From Tubulanus polymorphus (lineage: Eukaryota > Nemertea > Palaeonemertea > Tubulaniformes > Tubulanidae): 64,000 bases of DNA. This document shows positions 23,204 through 34,660 of the stretch, one piece after another. Within the stretch, counting starts at the first letter, position 1. Each line of letters starts with the position of its first letter. Position numbers and translations under genes: made by a program. The notes below the pieces were generated by a model. It did no database searches. It was not told the DNA's origin and saw only the letters and a list, made by a program, of their open reading frames with translations. The stretch spans positions 4,118,916-4,182,915 of the forward strand of contig NC_134032.1 in the NCBI RefSeq assembly GCF_964204645.1, read 5' to 3'.

Positions 23204-25115
23204 CTATGTGACACCTGCGAAAATGTAGGTATCTTCTGTAGGGGTCGTGACACCTGCGACAACCTCTGTACGGTACCTGATGATATCTACATCATCGTAG
23301 TCATCATCATCATCATTTTCGATGTCTTCATACACGTCGTCCTGAGTTTGATAGATAGGGTCAGCACGACCGGCAGTTGTAGGCTGATAATAATTCAGAG
23401 AAACACAAATATTCCACACGTGGTATAAATAAAGGGACATGATTGAAAATAACGGAAATGTATTGATATGAACAAACCTGAAGGTAAATATCCCCGGGAT
23501 CGGGATCAGTCGTGTTGTTACCTGTATATACAACAATAGAAAATACTACATGAATTCAAAGAGTTTCTGATTATATTCTCATAGACCCAGTAACACTGTT
23601 ATCAAATTTTACACCTCCCCCGCTTAAAATCCCCCTCTATTTAAAACACCCTATCCCCCTCTCAACACCTCCCCCCTCGGAGTAAGATGATAAATAACAA
23701 ACCAGTATTTCTGCGGCGTCTGAGCAACACGACTGTGGCAACGATTGTTATCAGAGTTACCAAACCGATTCCACCACCGACTGCTAACCAGAAACTGAGT
23801 CCGTTAATACCAGCCGCAGTATCTGCAAAACCAATTTTTTCATATGTACCCGTTATGTTTCTAAATGAAATTTACCTATACAGTTTCAAATTCATTTTCG
23901 TGGCAATATATGTCTCAAAAAATGTTCTGCGATAAAGTAATCATTTTGCAAAATAGAATGAACACTTTCTATAAAAATAACTCATTTGATGTTGAGGTGG
24001 TTTCTGTGACTTGTGTAACTGTTGATGGTCCTACAAATATATATTATCAATTTTGAATATGGTTCGACTCGCGGTGCCGCCGTGTTTTAACTGAAGTTCA
24101 AGCTACAGGACTTAGATTCAACTCCACACTATCAAACAAACTAACAACTTACGCAACCATTTTCGGGCTTAAGAAGTCACAACTGTGCAGGTTTACAGGT
24201 GCTACTCACCAAATTCTACAGTGTTTAACTTGAGGTACTCATTGTGGTACTCACCAAACTGTACAGTGTTTAACTCGGAATACTCATTGTGGTACTCACC
24301 AAATTCTACAGTGTTTAACTCAATAACAGCCACTTGATTCGATTCAATGTATGTGCTGGTGGTTGAGCCTGACATCGTTTTTGTTGTGTTAGCGACAAAT
24401 TGTTTATTCGGGAAAATCTTACTGGAGATCATTGTGAACTACAATGAGAAAATCATCACAGATAAGTAAATTTAAAAACCTGAGAGAGGTGTGAGGGTTG
24501 AGAGAGTTAGTGAGGAGGTGAGGGAGTGAGAGGGTATGAGGAGGGGAGAGTAGGAGGGGAGATTGTGAGGGGTGAGGAGGACGATGAGAGGGAGAGGGGG
24601 GAGGAGGGCAAGGGGAACCTGTATTGATTATTTCAATCAATTCACCTGAAAAATGTAAATCGCTGATGATCCTCGATTCCAGATAGCGACGCGAGTAAGA
24701 TGACCTACGTAATGAGCAGGTTGACCTACATTACGGGTAGGTTGACCTAGATCACGAGTTTTGGTGGTTAGTGTCTGTATCTGGTAACCTGTAGTGATGC
24801 GACCGAGTCGACTGTAACCAGATTGAACTCCATTTGATCCAAACAGATTCACATAAAGCTCCTCAGTTTTTTTATCAGTTTCAATCTTGATTCTCCATTC
24901 AACTGAAACAATTAAAACTGTCATTAACAATCATTGTGTTTATAACTGATAGAAATATTCAATATTTGTGTCGACAAATTCATTAAATTCAGATCTAATT
25001 TTGCACCTTCTCTGGTTGTATTCGGGAACAGAGAAACTTTGTTGTTATCCTTTCTATCCAAGAGAACATTAAAACCGAAATCCGTTTCAGTGACGTCATC
25101 AGATTTGAGTTCAAC
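23204..25115 (-). CDS. Gene B: PLAT-like/stalk/TM receptor paralogue, 3' exons
   Basis: Paralogue of gene A. Exons with matching phases: 25007-25115 (starts VELKSDDVTETDF), 24646-24902 (PLAT-like, WRIKIETDKK to VAIWNRG), 24300-24438, stalk exon 23986-24030, membrane-helix exon 23703-23822 (followed by LRRRR), 23478-23521 (NNTTDPDPGDIYLQ), 23204-23383 (tail with YEDIE, YDDVD and a DDDDD run; stop at 23204). The tyrosines beside acidic residues could be phosphorylation sites (inference). It differs from gene A in the tail. The stalk-exon donor is mutated from GT to AT at 23985; skipping this 45-nt exon keeps phase. No CUB exons are present upstream. Instead the duplicated block joins a truncated GPCR at 26023. 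Confidence 0.6.
24207..24310 (-). repeat. Three tandem splice-donor units (gene B)
   Basis: The ~46-bp unit (GTGAGTACCACAATGAGTAC plus an exon-like remainder ending in a TTTG donor boundary) is present three times, one more than in gene A. Each copy re-creates a GTGAGT donor. Confidence 0.75.
24480..24615 (-). repeat. Polypurine tract in gene B intron
   Basis: Homologous to 2997-3152: G/A-only runs on the plus strand, transcribed as a pyrimidine tract. Confidence 0.8.
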
Positions 25116-25204
25116 CTGAAATTATATGCATAAACAAGTGTACAAACGACTGTGAATTAATTTTACCAGTCCGGACTACAGTTTAGGACTTATTGACAGC
25201 TTAC

Positions 25205-25455
25205 TCATTTTAGGAACCACCAATTTTCTCCATATCCTGGTTTGCGTTTTATTTTTACAGTTTTAGGTTTTCCAATATTTTTCGTAAAAATGATCACATC
25301 TTTTCGTTCTCTGTGTTCCCCGAATAGTGAACCTAGATATGTAAACTGTGATTCACCTCGGTCACCGATAATCTGAATATCAACTCTTCCACTGGTATAG
25401 TATAACCTGGAACTATTCCGCTTGATTCCACTAAAAACAGCGATCTGCCATTTAA
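25205..25455 (-). pseudogene. PLAT-like exon ending in a stop (gene B)
   Basis: Same length (251 nt) and splice sites as 3314-3564 in gene A. The last codon before the donor is TGA (25205-25207), where gene A has CAA. Retained in an mRNA in the same frame it would terminate translation. The chimeric transcript model is in phase only if this exon is skipped. Confidence 0.65.
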
Positions 25456-25954
25456 CTAGAAATAACAGGAAAAAAATATGACTTTTCACACTTGACCGCA
25501 ATCTGTGAGGAGGGACCATTTTACGACCTTTGAGGATAATTCAAACACGGATTGGACCGGATAATCATCATTATCATCAGCTTTCAGCGTGGAGCCTTAG
25601 TAGACTTTACACCTTGCCCGCTTGAGGCGTTAACTTGCTCATAACTCAGGTTTTAAAATAAAAGGTTTGTTAGCCTAGGCTTACCGCCACAGTCTAATTA
25701 TAAGTTCAGTTCATAAGTAATTCTGAGTTCAATAATACGTTTTAACGAACCTGGTTTATGAATTTCTGAATGATAATTACAAGTCTTTGTCTTTGTGTTT
25801 GTGTGGCTCTTACTGCAGTTATACATGTACACAACATTGTCACCATCTATCACACCTACTAGCGCCACCTATTGAATTCAAATATATGAATATATGAGTT
25901 AATATCAAATTCACACCGGCCTCTCTCTCCCCTCCCTCTCCATATTTCTATAAC

Positions 25955-26653
25955 CTGAATGACGCTCCAGTTTGTAATCCGTACAGATTTCAACATGAGT
26001 TTTCTCGGTGGATGTGGATTTGTCAAAATCAAAGGTAGAATGTTTACGTAGACAACGATCAGAGAGAAATATGTTATTTGCTCAAATAATTCCCAGTAAC
26101 ATCCTAAAAAGTGGTCGATGTAATGCATCGACAAAACAGGCGTGAGATATAGAACCAGTAAATTCACTGCAGTAATTATCAATATAGTAAATCTAGCGAA
26201 TCTCGGTGTGCATATCAAACGAGATGTGAACGGGAAGAGCACAATTGCCGCACGTTCTTGAGATATCGCTACTATCAACCACGAACTATTGCTGCATGCA
26301 AGAATCATTAAAAATTCATATATTTGACAACTGATCAGTGAATTCATCATGAATATAGGACCGTCTTTAACTTGATAGAGAACAAACTGTAAAACGGGCA
26401 TCAGAGTGAAATTGGTACAGTACATAAAATCACTAGCAGACAGAATGATCAGATAGTTAGCGTACGATAAACTGCGGAATCTGCGACTAATCATTATCAG
26501 GAAAGTAGCCGAATTTCCGAATGCTCCTAACAGGAACCAGACGGGCAAAATGACCAGTGACACAGTACGGTAGACTCCAGACCTGTTCACTACAGACATG
26601 AGAACGATGTAACCAAGATAAGGTCGACCAATTTGCATCTGAGAAGAATTCAT
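25955..26653 (-). CDS. Truncated rhodopsin-class GPCR fused in frame to a PLAT-like exon end
   Basis: A 699-nt open exon starts MNSSQMQIGRP. It contains TM1 with GAFGNSATFL, TM2 with SASDF, TM3 with CQIYEF and SQERA in place of DRY, TM4, the loop cysteine in FLGCYW, and TM5 cut within NILPLIL. At 26023/26024 the GPCR ends. The frame continues as TNPHPPRKLML...WSVIQ, the last part of the PLAT-like exon of gene A (4057-4292), and reaches the same donor in phase 0. The GPCR at 45532-46491 is a clear full-length relative with the same opening. ICL3, TM6 and TM7 are absent. Whether it is expressed, or spliced to the 25007-25115 exon (also phase 0), is open. Confidence 0.75.
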
Positions 26654-26664
26654 GATTCATGCGG

Positions 26665-26825
26665 ATCAAATGATAGTGTATTACTATCTGAGAGTGTACT
26701 GACAGTCTGAGAGCTGTACTGGTTGTCTTGAGAGTGTGCTGACTGAGAGTGTGCTGCCTGTCCTATAGTGTACTGTCTGTCTGAGAGTGTACCGACTGTC
26801 TGAGAGCTGTACTGGCCGTGCCTTC
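26665..26825. repeat. CTGAGAGTGTACTG minisatellite
   Basis: Irregular 14-36-bp repeats of CTGAGAGTGTACTGNCTGTC immediately upstream of the GPCR fragment's start codon. Confidence 0.8.
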
Positions 26826-27051
26826 TCGCGCATTGCAAATTGAATTAGACTCTAATATAAAGGTATCATTGTAGTGTTTATTGGAGCCTCGGTTTGTTTG
26901 TCAGATTTATTGTTCGCGTCAAATGAAGAATCAATTCTCAGAAATCTGAGAACGAGAACGATTTTCAATGCAAATACAAAATACACTATATATATTAAAT
27001 TAAATTCAAAATACGTTGAATTCATCGAAAATCCTGAATTATATTACAGTA

Positions 27052-27290
27052 AAACACCCGCCGTAAAAGGTAGTGAAGAGACACCACTGTCCCCCACACT
27101 CGCGGTAAACGGTAGTGAAGAGACACCAGTGTCCCCGACACGCGGTACACGGTTATGGAGAGACACCGGTGTGCCCGACACCGGTGGTACACGGTAATGA
27201 AACACAATGTTTTCGATCCGACACCCGCGGTAAACGGTAGTGAAAAAACACTGGTGGCCCGGACACCAGTGGTAAACAGTAGTGAACCTC
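27052..27290. repeat. ~48-bp minisatellite, five copies
   Basis: Units contain CGGTAAACGGTAGTGAAGAG and ACACCAGTGTCCCCGACAC. The frames on either strand are by-products of the repeat. Confidence 0.9.
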
Positions 27291-28084
27291 TTGAGTAGTA
27301 GAATATGTTTAACACTTAGTGAACTTGGAACAGAAAAATGATAAATACCTGGTGTCAAAAAACTTTATACATTGTAAAGGAGATTATGGTTTTTTGCTGA
27401 ATTAATTTAAGTATTGGTTACGTGTTACATAATTTATGTTTTGTTTGAGGAATAACGTCAATACTTGCCAACAACAAAAAGATAATAGGCTCGTAATTTC
27501 TGCATTGTGTAAATTATTTGTTGTGTTTTAACACCAATATACATTACGTCACCGCCGTCATTATGACCCAATACTTTATAGAAACGTGATATTTCGATTT
27601 ACGAGTTTAGTAGTAAACATTTTCTCTAAATGTGCTCGATGTAAGAATTAAGGCAGATTTCTTGTAAAAAGATGAATAAACGTTTGTAAAGTTAACGTTA
27701 CTAAAGCGATCAATCTCTCATTATGTATATCATATGACGTTCACGATTCCGGAATTTCTCGGCTGAAAATAGTTAGAAATACAGCTATCATTCTGAATCT
27801 ATTTGTAATGTTACATCTGACCTTTCGGGTTTTTTTTAAATTTTCTGGTTAAATGTCTAATGCCTGGTGTTTGCGATGCATTTTCAATTGGAAATGTCTT
27901 GGATGAACACATGTGGACGATAAATAATCGGTTTGTCGAGTCGACGACTTGTTCAGTTCTCGATTTGAAGGAAACCAATAACTAAATTGCTTCACTAAAG
28001 ATAGGTAGAGTTGATAATTAAATGCCCATTCCAATTGTCCATGCCATTGAGGTCCAACCCTTTAAAGGATCCTAGATCCGAGCG
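27291..28084. other. No gene recognised
   Basis: AT-rich flank; no domain, splice pattern or repeat that I can support. Confidence 0.4.
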
Positions 28085-28800
28085 TGATGGACGAGTGCTA
28101 GACGAGTAAGCGAAATGATGATAAGGTACGGTACTCGGAAAGCTTCCGTATCGAAATGATGATTACGTACAATACCCCGGAAACTCCCGTACGGCAAAGA
28201 TAATTGCATAGGGTACCCAGTGAGCTTCTATATCGCAAAGATAATTGCATAGGGTACCCAGTGAGCTTCTATATCGCCAAGATAATTACGTACGGTATCC
28301 AGGAAGCTCCGTATAGCGAAGATAATTACGTACGGTAACGTGAAGCTTCCGTACCACAAATATAATAACGTACGGTGCCCAGCAAACTTCTGTATCGAAA
28401 AAATAATTACGTACGGGACCCAGGAAGCCCCGTATAGCAAAGATAATTACGTACGGTAACCGTGAAGCTTCCGTACCACGAAGATAATAACGTACGGTAC
28501 CCAGAAAACTTCTGTATCGAAAAGATAATTACGTACGGTACCCAGTAAGCTCCAATATCGCAAAGATAATTACGTACGGTACCCAGGAAAACTCCGTATC
28601 GCAAAGTTAATTACGGAAGCTTCGGTACCGCAAAGATAATTGCACACGGTACCCATTAAGCTTCCATATCGCGAAGATGATTATGTACGGTAACCGCGAA
28701 GCTTCTGTATTGCAAAGATGATGAAGAACGGTACCCAGGAAACTTCCGTACAGCAAATATAATTACGTACGGTACCCAGGAAACTTCCGTATCGATAAAT
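28085..28800. repeat. 41-bp minisatellite with higher-order structure
   Basis: About 17 copies of AAGATAATTACGTACGGTAC plus CCAGGAAGCTTCCGTATCGC. Variants alternate (GGTAACCGTGAAGCTT, GGTACCCAGAAAACTT, CAGGAAGCCCCG) and recur about every 120 bp, so arrays expanded as trimers. A few diverged units of the same family lie at 55715-55835. Confidence 0.9.
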
Positions 28801-29046
28801 CAATTCGATAATAAATTGAATTAATATTACACAATTGATTAATGATTGTTAAGACTTTTGTAATCTAATTCAGCTATCACTATGAGCACTTATACATACT
28901 GATCACACAGTAATTTTGTTGTTTATTAAGTTAACTTATGTCACCTACATATTATAAACGTATCTAATACTGAGAATTTACTGCTCTTGAACAGAAATAA
29001 GTACATCCAACTCTGTTGTCGAATGGTGATAATCTAAGAACAATTT

Positions 29047-30290
29047 TTGATATCCTTACACTTTGCTACAAAGCCTCTGCAGGTTTGGGAGTCAACAAAG
29101 ATAAAACATTTTGTCATATGGGTTGGCAACAAAATGCTCAGTTCTGATGTATTATGCCCAGAACTAAATTTAGATTGGTCAAAGTTCAGATTTAAAATAT
29201 TAGGTATTGATTTCAATTTCGCGGAAAATGATATAACTCGGTGTAATTATGCATCAACACTTTGCAAAGTCAAAAGTATTTTAAATAATTGGCAGTTTAG
29301 AAAATTATCACTTATGGCTAAGCTAACAGTAGTTAAAAGCTTAGCCTTATCAAATCTTAAGCACCTTTTATGTCTCTTCCATCACCGAATAAAAATGGAT
29401 TTAGGATCTAGAAAGTATTTTTTTTAGATTCCTCTGGGATCGGGGTAAAGATAAGATTAAACGCTCTACCATATATGGTTCATATAGGGAAGGAGGACTT
29501 AAGATGCCACACATTCCATCTTTTATTAAAAGTCTGAAATGCACCTGGATTAAGCGATTAATCCATCCACTTATAACTTCCGATTGGAAAACTTTGTTTA
29601 TCGACTCGCAGGAAAAGGCGTATGGAAAGGAAATTTGGCATCTAGGCTCAGACCAGCTAGTTAACCTTGCCAAAGTAAAACATTTTAACAATTTTTGGCA
29701 AGACGTTATCAAATCATGGGCTGAAATTGAGAAGAAAGATCCACGTAAATCAATCAAATATACATTAGGTCAAGGTCTATGGTTTGATCAAAATATTTGT
29801 ATAAACAGGAAACCAATTTATTATACAGACTGGTTAGCAGCAGGTATTGCACATGTAAATGATTTAATTGATAGAAATGGGCAATTTATTAGTTTCCAAA
29901 CATTCTTACAAAAACTGGTTCCGTAACTGCAAATTTTCTACAATTTTACGGCGCACTTTCAGCAGTACCGAAGACCTGGAAAGTTACTATCAAGGATTTC
30001 GGTGATAATCTAGTATCTGTTGATGATTCCAGTAATTTATCAATACTTAAAAGGACTGTTAAGCCGAATGGATACTTTTATACTAAAATGGTAAAGAAAC
30101 ATTTGCAATGCCCAACTTCAATTTCAACATGGCAAGGAAAAGGTCTTAATTTGGTTGAAAACTGGAAGAACTACTCTTCTTTATTTTTCAGTCGGACTAA
30201 TAATAACAAAAATAACAAAATACGTATGACCCAGTTCAAGTTTTTACATCGTATCCTACCTACTAAAACCTTTTTATAAATAGCTCTAAA
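29047..30290 (+). pseudogene. LINE ORF2 C-terminal region (Tx1/L1-like)
   Basis: Three successive frames: LGIDFNFAENDITRCNY...LMAKLTVVKSLALSNL; then a piece starting MPHIPSFIKSLKCTWIKRL with KHFNNFWQDVIKSW; then KIRMTQFKFLHRILPTKTFL. The order and the LTVVKSLALS block fit the region after the reverse transcriptase in Tx1/L1-type LINEs. No catalytic RT or endonuclease remains. Frame changes near 29400, 29930 and 30280 show decay, though the copy is fairly young. Confidence 0.8.
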
Positions 30291-30485
30291 TCTGACTTTT
30301 CGAAATGCTTGTCACGCAACTCCCCAATTAAGGCATTTTACATCTTATAATAATGATAATAATTTATTTCCACTATAAATTACAACATACAATAAGGATA
30401 TACAAAAAATAAATAAGTATGGGACATTTTAACATAACGTGGGGGAGATTAGATGAAGCCAACAAAGGCTTATAATAGTTTCTAA

Positions 30486-30552
30486 CACACACACACACGC
30501 ACGCACGCACACACCACACACACCACACACACCACACACACCACACACACCA

Positions 30553-30595
<43 letters not shown>
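30486..30595. repeat. CA / CACACC microsatellite
   Basis: Alternating CA dinucleotides with embedded CACCACACA units just after the LINE relic. Confidence 0.97.
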
Positions 30596-30596
<1 letters not shown>

Positions 30597-30759
30597 GGGT
30601 TTAACTGTACTTTCGAGGACTAGACCAGGGTCATGCATAAAGGTGACTTCCGAGGACTTGTAGAAACCGCCTGCGTTTACCTTGCTACACTTATGAGCCA
30701 GGGTGTGTATGAAAAAGTGAGGACTTGCACAACCAAACGAGGACTGTCCTCACTGCTAT

Positions 30760-31080
30760 CGTGAGACTAGATAAAATGAGTGTAAGGCCTTACACAAACA
30801 ACTGAGGACCGCTCACTAGTATAGTAGGACAAGAGCAAATAGTGTGTACGGACTTACACTAAAACTGAGGACCTCTCACTAGTATAGTAGGACAAGAGCA
30901 AATAGTGTGTACGGACTAACACTAAAACTGAGGACCTCTCACTAGTATAGTTGGACAAGAGCATATAGAGTAAAAAGATACACAAACAACTCTTGTTCTA
31001 CTTTACTAGTGAGAGGATCTCAGTTATTTGTCTAAAGTCCTGGTACTCTATTTGCTCTTGTCTTTCTACAGTAAACCTTG
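30760..31080. repeat. 63-bp minisatellite, block 1 with inversion
   Basis: Units contain GAGGACCTCTCACTAGTATA and GACAAGAGCAAATAGTGTGT (repeat at 30838 and 30901, period 63). After about 30985 the unit continues in reverse orientation (CTAGTGAGAGGATCTCAG). The same family recurs at 32960-33235, 34256-34440, 35425-35560 and 35660-36070. Confidence 0.85.
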
Positions 31081-31358
31081 TAAAAATCGGATCTTTTGGA
31101 ACCAAAAAGCCCTCCGACTTTTGGTGAACGATTTTAACTGATTCTTAGTTAACTACGAGGTTGGCAAGTTGCAGATTCATAACATCCGACCTTCAATATA
31201 AATTTCATTGATAAAAAGTAGGAAAAACAGGAACCATTAATATTCATCCGATGTAGTTAATGATTATCCAACTTTCGTCCGTTCGACTTATGCAAGATTT
31301 AGTGTAGGCTTATAGTAAGAATACTGATATCGATACTATTACTAGTCTAATAGCAATA

Positions 31359-31853
31359 CAGTCAACCCCGCATAAGTCGTCATCGAATTAGTCGTATCAT
31401 CACATCTCTCGTATAATTATTTTGGTCCCGATTTTCTTCTTCTTTAAAACTTATGAAATTATGCTTATAACTCATACTTCATGAGTCGTATCAATTTTAG
31501 AAGCCAAACTAATTCCATTCAAAATACATCGCGTAAGTCGTAGCCCGAAATGCCGGGAGGATAAAAAATACGCTACAATATTGGCAGTTTAAGTGTTCAG
31601 ACAGTAACAATGTAATTTTCTTGTGACGCTGTCTGTGTGGTGCACGTGGCAGCTTTAATGGATTGATTGAGCGATATAGGATCTGCTCATGATACGACCG
31701 GGAACATGACGAACCATGCTGGAATCTGAGCGTCGTATATATCGTATTTTCACGGGTTATTCGCGGAACCACGACTTATAGATAACTCGTACATCACGTA
31801 AGTCGTAGTAAAATCATCAGTACCGAGGACTACGACTTATGCGGGGTTGATTG
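31359..31853. mobile_element. Pogo/Tigger-type MITE
   Basis: Terminal inverted repeats CAGTCAACCCCGCATAAGTCG / CGACTTATGCGGGGTTGATTG with TA on both outer sides (31357-31358 and 31854-31855). Ends and TA target duplication fit the pogo/Tigger branch of Tc1/mariner. The interior has no transposase motif. Confidence 0.85.
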
Positions 31854-32109
31854 TAATAAAGGCCAACTGGCAGTGGCGGTGCGAGTCCCTATGGGTGGCG
31901 TGGGAAGAAGTTTTTTACCCCTCGGAAGCGCGTTCTCGGGCAGTATGGAAGCCTTGTGTTTGACAGAGTAACACGTCAGTTTTGTACAAAATGTATATCT
32001 TTAAATAATGCGTGCTGCTCTTATGAAATAAGGCTTTTACAGTTTAGTTTCAATAGTCTAATTTGTATTTCATGGTTATCTGTAAAATAACATATTCAAG
32101 CAATATGAG

Positions 32110-32480
32110 CTGGTTTGTAATAGACTCAATATTGATTTAATAATTACCAACTATGGAGAATGGTAATTGATATCGAAAAAAATATTTTTCATTCTCTCGA
32201 TGGCAAAATCATCAACTGGTTGATGGTGGCCATTAATTGGTAGAGTTAGAAGTACCATCATAGTTTCGAATAGTTAATTGTAAATTTGGCAGTCTGTCAC
32301 ATGTCAGTTTAATGCTTATGTCAACTCTAGTGATTCATTATAAATATCTAGTATAAACATTTTAAGAAGGAGACACAGAGAGTTCGAGTCAGACACGCCA
32401 AATAAGTCTAGAAACCGAGAAAGGTCGACCTGCGAGTCGTGAGCTAGGATTTACAGAAAATATATAATAATATTCACGTC
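32110..32480. repeat. Dispersed repeat related to the PLE-splitting insertion
   Basis: Shares, in reverse orientation, several words with 11740-12100 (TAATTACCAA, GTCGACCTGCGAGTCG, GTCAACTCTAGT). A third relative is near 35110-35340 (CTGCGAGTCTTTAGCT, ATATTCACG). No coding capacity seen. Confidence 0.5.
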
Positions 32481-32639
32481 TTACATCATCGAAAATATAG
32501 TATAAAGTATTTTCCTCCATTTAAAGATTTAAAGAGACGTTCGACAAAAGATCGCTTCCAAAAGAAAGCAGGCAGGACTTCTTACTAGCCACTCTACAAT
32601 ATACACATGGTATCAACTGGTTTACTATGGCATAGATAT

Positions 32640-32900
32640 ACTGTCAAAATGAAACATCCAATTTACTCGTCAAACTTTCATTTTTTACCCGTCAAAACTT
32701 AACATCAGATTTACTCGTCAACTCAACATAAAATGCTCGTCAAAGCATCGTTTTTGACGCGTTAAATATGATCTCGGATATACTGACAAAACCAAATCGC
32801 TATCGTAGACATACCGTCAAAACTCATTATCATTTGACGCGTCAAAATCGCTATCGTAGATATTATGTCAAAATGAATATTGTCAAAATAATATGTGGCT
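32640..32900. repeat. Irregular ACTCGTCAAA repeats
   Basis: Spaced copies of TTTACTCGTCAAA and AATCGCTATCGTAGATAT; diverged tandem array. Confidence 0.6.
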
Positions 32901-32959
32901 TTTCAGTCCACGTTTCACCTTCGTTCGAACATTTTGTTTTTGATACAAATAGTCACTAA

Positions 32960-33235
32960 GGAGAAGAGCAAATAGAAAGCTGCACTGTTGCTCTTGTCCT
33001 AGTATAGTGAGAGGTCCTCAGTTGTTTGTGTAAGTCCTTGCACTCTATTTGCTCTTGTCCTACTATACTAGTAAGAGGTCCTCAGTTGTTCGTGTAAGTC
33101 CTTGCACTCCATTTTCTCTTGTCCAACTATACTAGTGAGAGGTCCTCAGTAATATGCGCAAGTCAATGCACTCTATTTGCTCTTGTCCTACTATACTAGT
33201 GAGAGGTCCTCAGTTGTTTGTGTAATTCCTTGCAC
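32960..33235. repeat. 63-bp minisatellite, block 2 (reverse)
   Basis: Four units with CTAGTGAGAGGTCCTCAG and TTGCACTCTATTTGCTCTTG, opposite orientation to block 1. Confidence 0.85.
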
Positions 33236-33327
33236 TATGACAGCATAGCTATGCCCTTTTCAAAGGTTTTGCTAAACACAAAACAGCACAGCATATAGGC
33301 CTATTCGCCTAAAATTTCCAAGTTCTA

Positions 33328-33962
33328 CAGGGTGTCTCAGAATACTTTTGTCATTTTTTAATCACTAATTAAGGTATCAATTAGAAATATATTTAAGGAT
33401 AATAGGGGTTAATTAGATTAAATAGGATGTCAACATCATAATGACAAGGTTTCAGATGACTGCCTTCATGCTCGAGTGAACAACGCCCGTCCAACCAAAG
33501 AGTGTCACTTATGAGCTTTGAACAACCTTGAACAGCTTTGATGATTTGACCACTGGGTAGATTTCTCTCTGGAAATCTTTCATGGAAACGTCTACGGATT
33601 TCAGCATTATTGTGTCCTTCCTGCAATAGCAGGACCATGAACACCCTCTGTTCTGTGGTGTAATCAATTCACCATGGCTGACCATAGGACACCTAGGATA
33701 CTAATGGTATAGCACAAGCATTTCGTAGCTATCAAAATGTGCATGATCCAAGAAATGACATGTTGTTAAACTGCTGAACAGGTCACTCCTTACTTTGACA
33801 ATGCAAACGCATTCATGTGCGACCACTTTGATGCAATTCAACTATGCATGGAAAGAAAACATCCTAGGCTATCATTATCAACCAAAATTTTCACTATTAT
33901 AATTTTAAATGATACCTTAATTAGTGATTAAAAAATTGACAAAAGTATTCTGAGACACCCTG
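33328..33962 (-). mobile_element. Mariner-like element, internally deleted
   Basis: 635 bp bounded by inverted repeats of about 55 bp beginning CAGGGTGTCTCAGAATACTT, with TA at both outer edges (33326-33327, 33963-33964). On the minus strand, frame 33393-33644 reads VFMVLLLQEGHNNAEIRRR then FHERFPERNLPSGQIIKAV. This is the helix-turn-helix DNA-binding part found at the N-terminus of one mariner-type transposase branch (DUF4817-like). The DDE/D catalytic domain is missing, so the copy cannot move by itself. Confidence 0.85.
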
Positions 33963-34204
33963 TATTTCTAGGCTTCAAAATGAAGTTTGAAGTTTCAAGA
34001 GGAAAAACGTTTCAGACTTGAAAGGAGAGGGATGAAAAACACACAAAAAACTCATTAATGGCTTGCAGCACTTTGCTTCAGACTACAAAGTACGCTCCCG
34101 TTCCTTCGGATACGCTTTTGAGAGGCATCCTAAGAATTCTCTGGTAGAATTCTCGAAGCAATCTTTTCAGTGGCTTTTTTTCTAACATTCCTGAAAGCCG
34201 GGAG

Positions 34205-34660
34205 GGCACATTTGATTTTTCAAGGGGGTGGACTGGTCCACCCCCCTAGATCTGCCCTTGTAGTGAGAGGTCCTCCGTTGTTTGTGTAAGTCCTTGCACT
34301 CCATTTTCTCGTGTCCAACTGTACTAGTGAGAGGTCCTCAGTGTAAGTAATTGCACGTTATTTTCACTTGTCCTAGTATACAAGTGAGAGGTCTTCAGTT
34401 GTTTGTGCAAGTCCCGGCACTATATTTGCTTTTGTCGTAATACACTAAACCGTGTACAAATCGGATCCTTTGGGATCATTTTGAGCGATATTTTGAATGA
34501 GTTAACCTTTCATTCAAAGAATTTCCGTACGACATACATGGCTGCTTCTATGTGTATTTCTTTTATTAACATCTCACTAATAGCGCGGGAAATGTTTTAA
34601 GCATATCAGGGGCAGATCTATAAATTTTTAAAATTTCAATGGGTTCTTGGGGCATCTGAG
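34205..34660. repeat. GGGCAGATCT repeat ends and minisatellite block 3
   Basis: Two outward-facing copies of a TAGATCTGCCC end (about 34247 and 34609) flank units of the 63-bp minisatellite at 34256-34440. They may be ends of two further small elements. Weakly supported. Confidence 0.4.

Noticed and set aside
27022-27358. Overlapping frames of about 100 codons on both strands
   Set aside because: They follow the ~48-bp minisatellite and have no domain or splice context.
30373-30638. Long Cys/Val or Val/Trp/Cys reading frames across the CA repeat
   Set aside because: Products of the microsatellite read in three frames, not genes.
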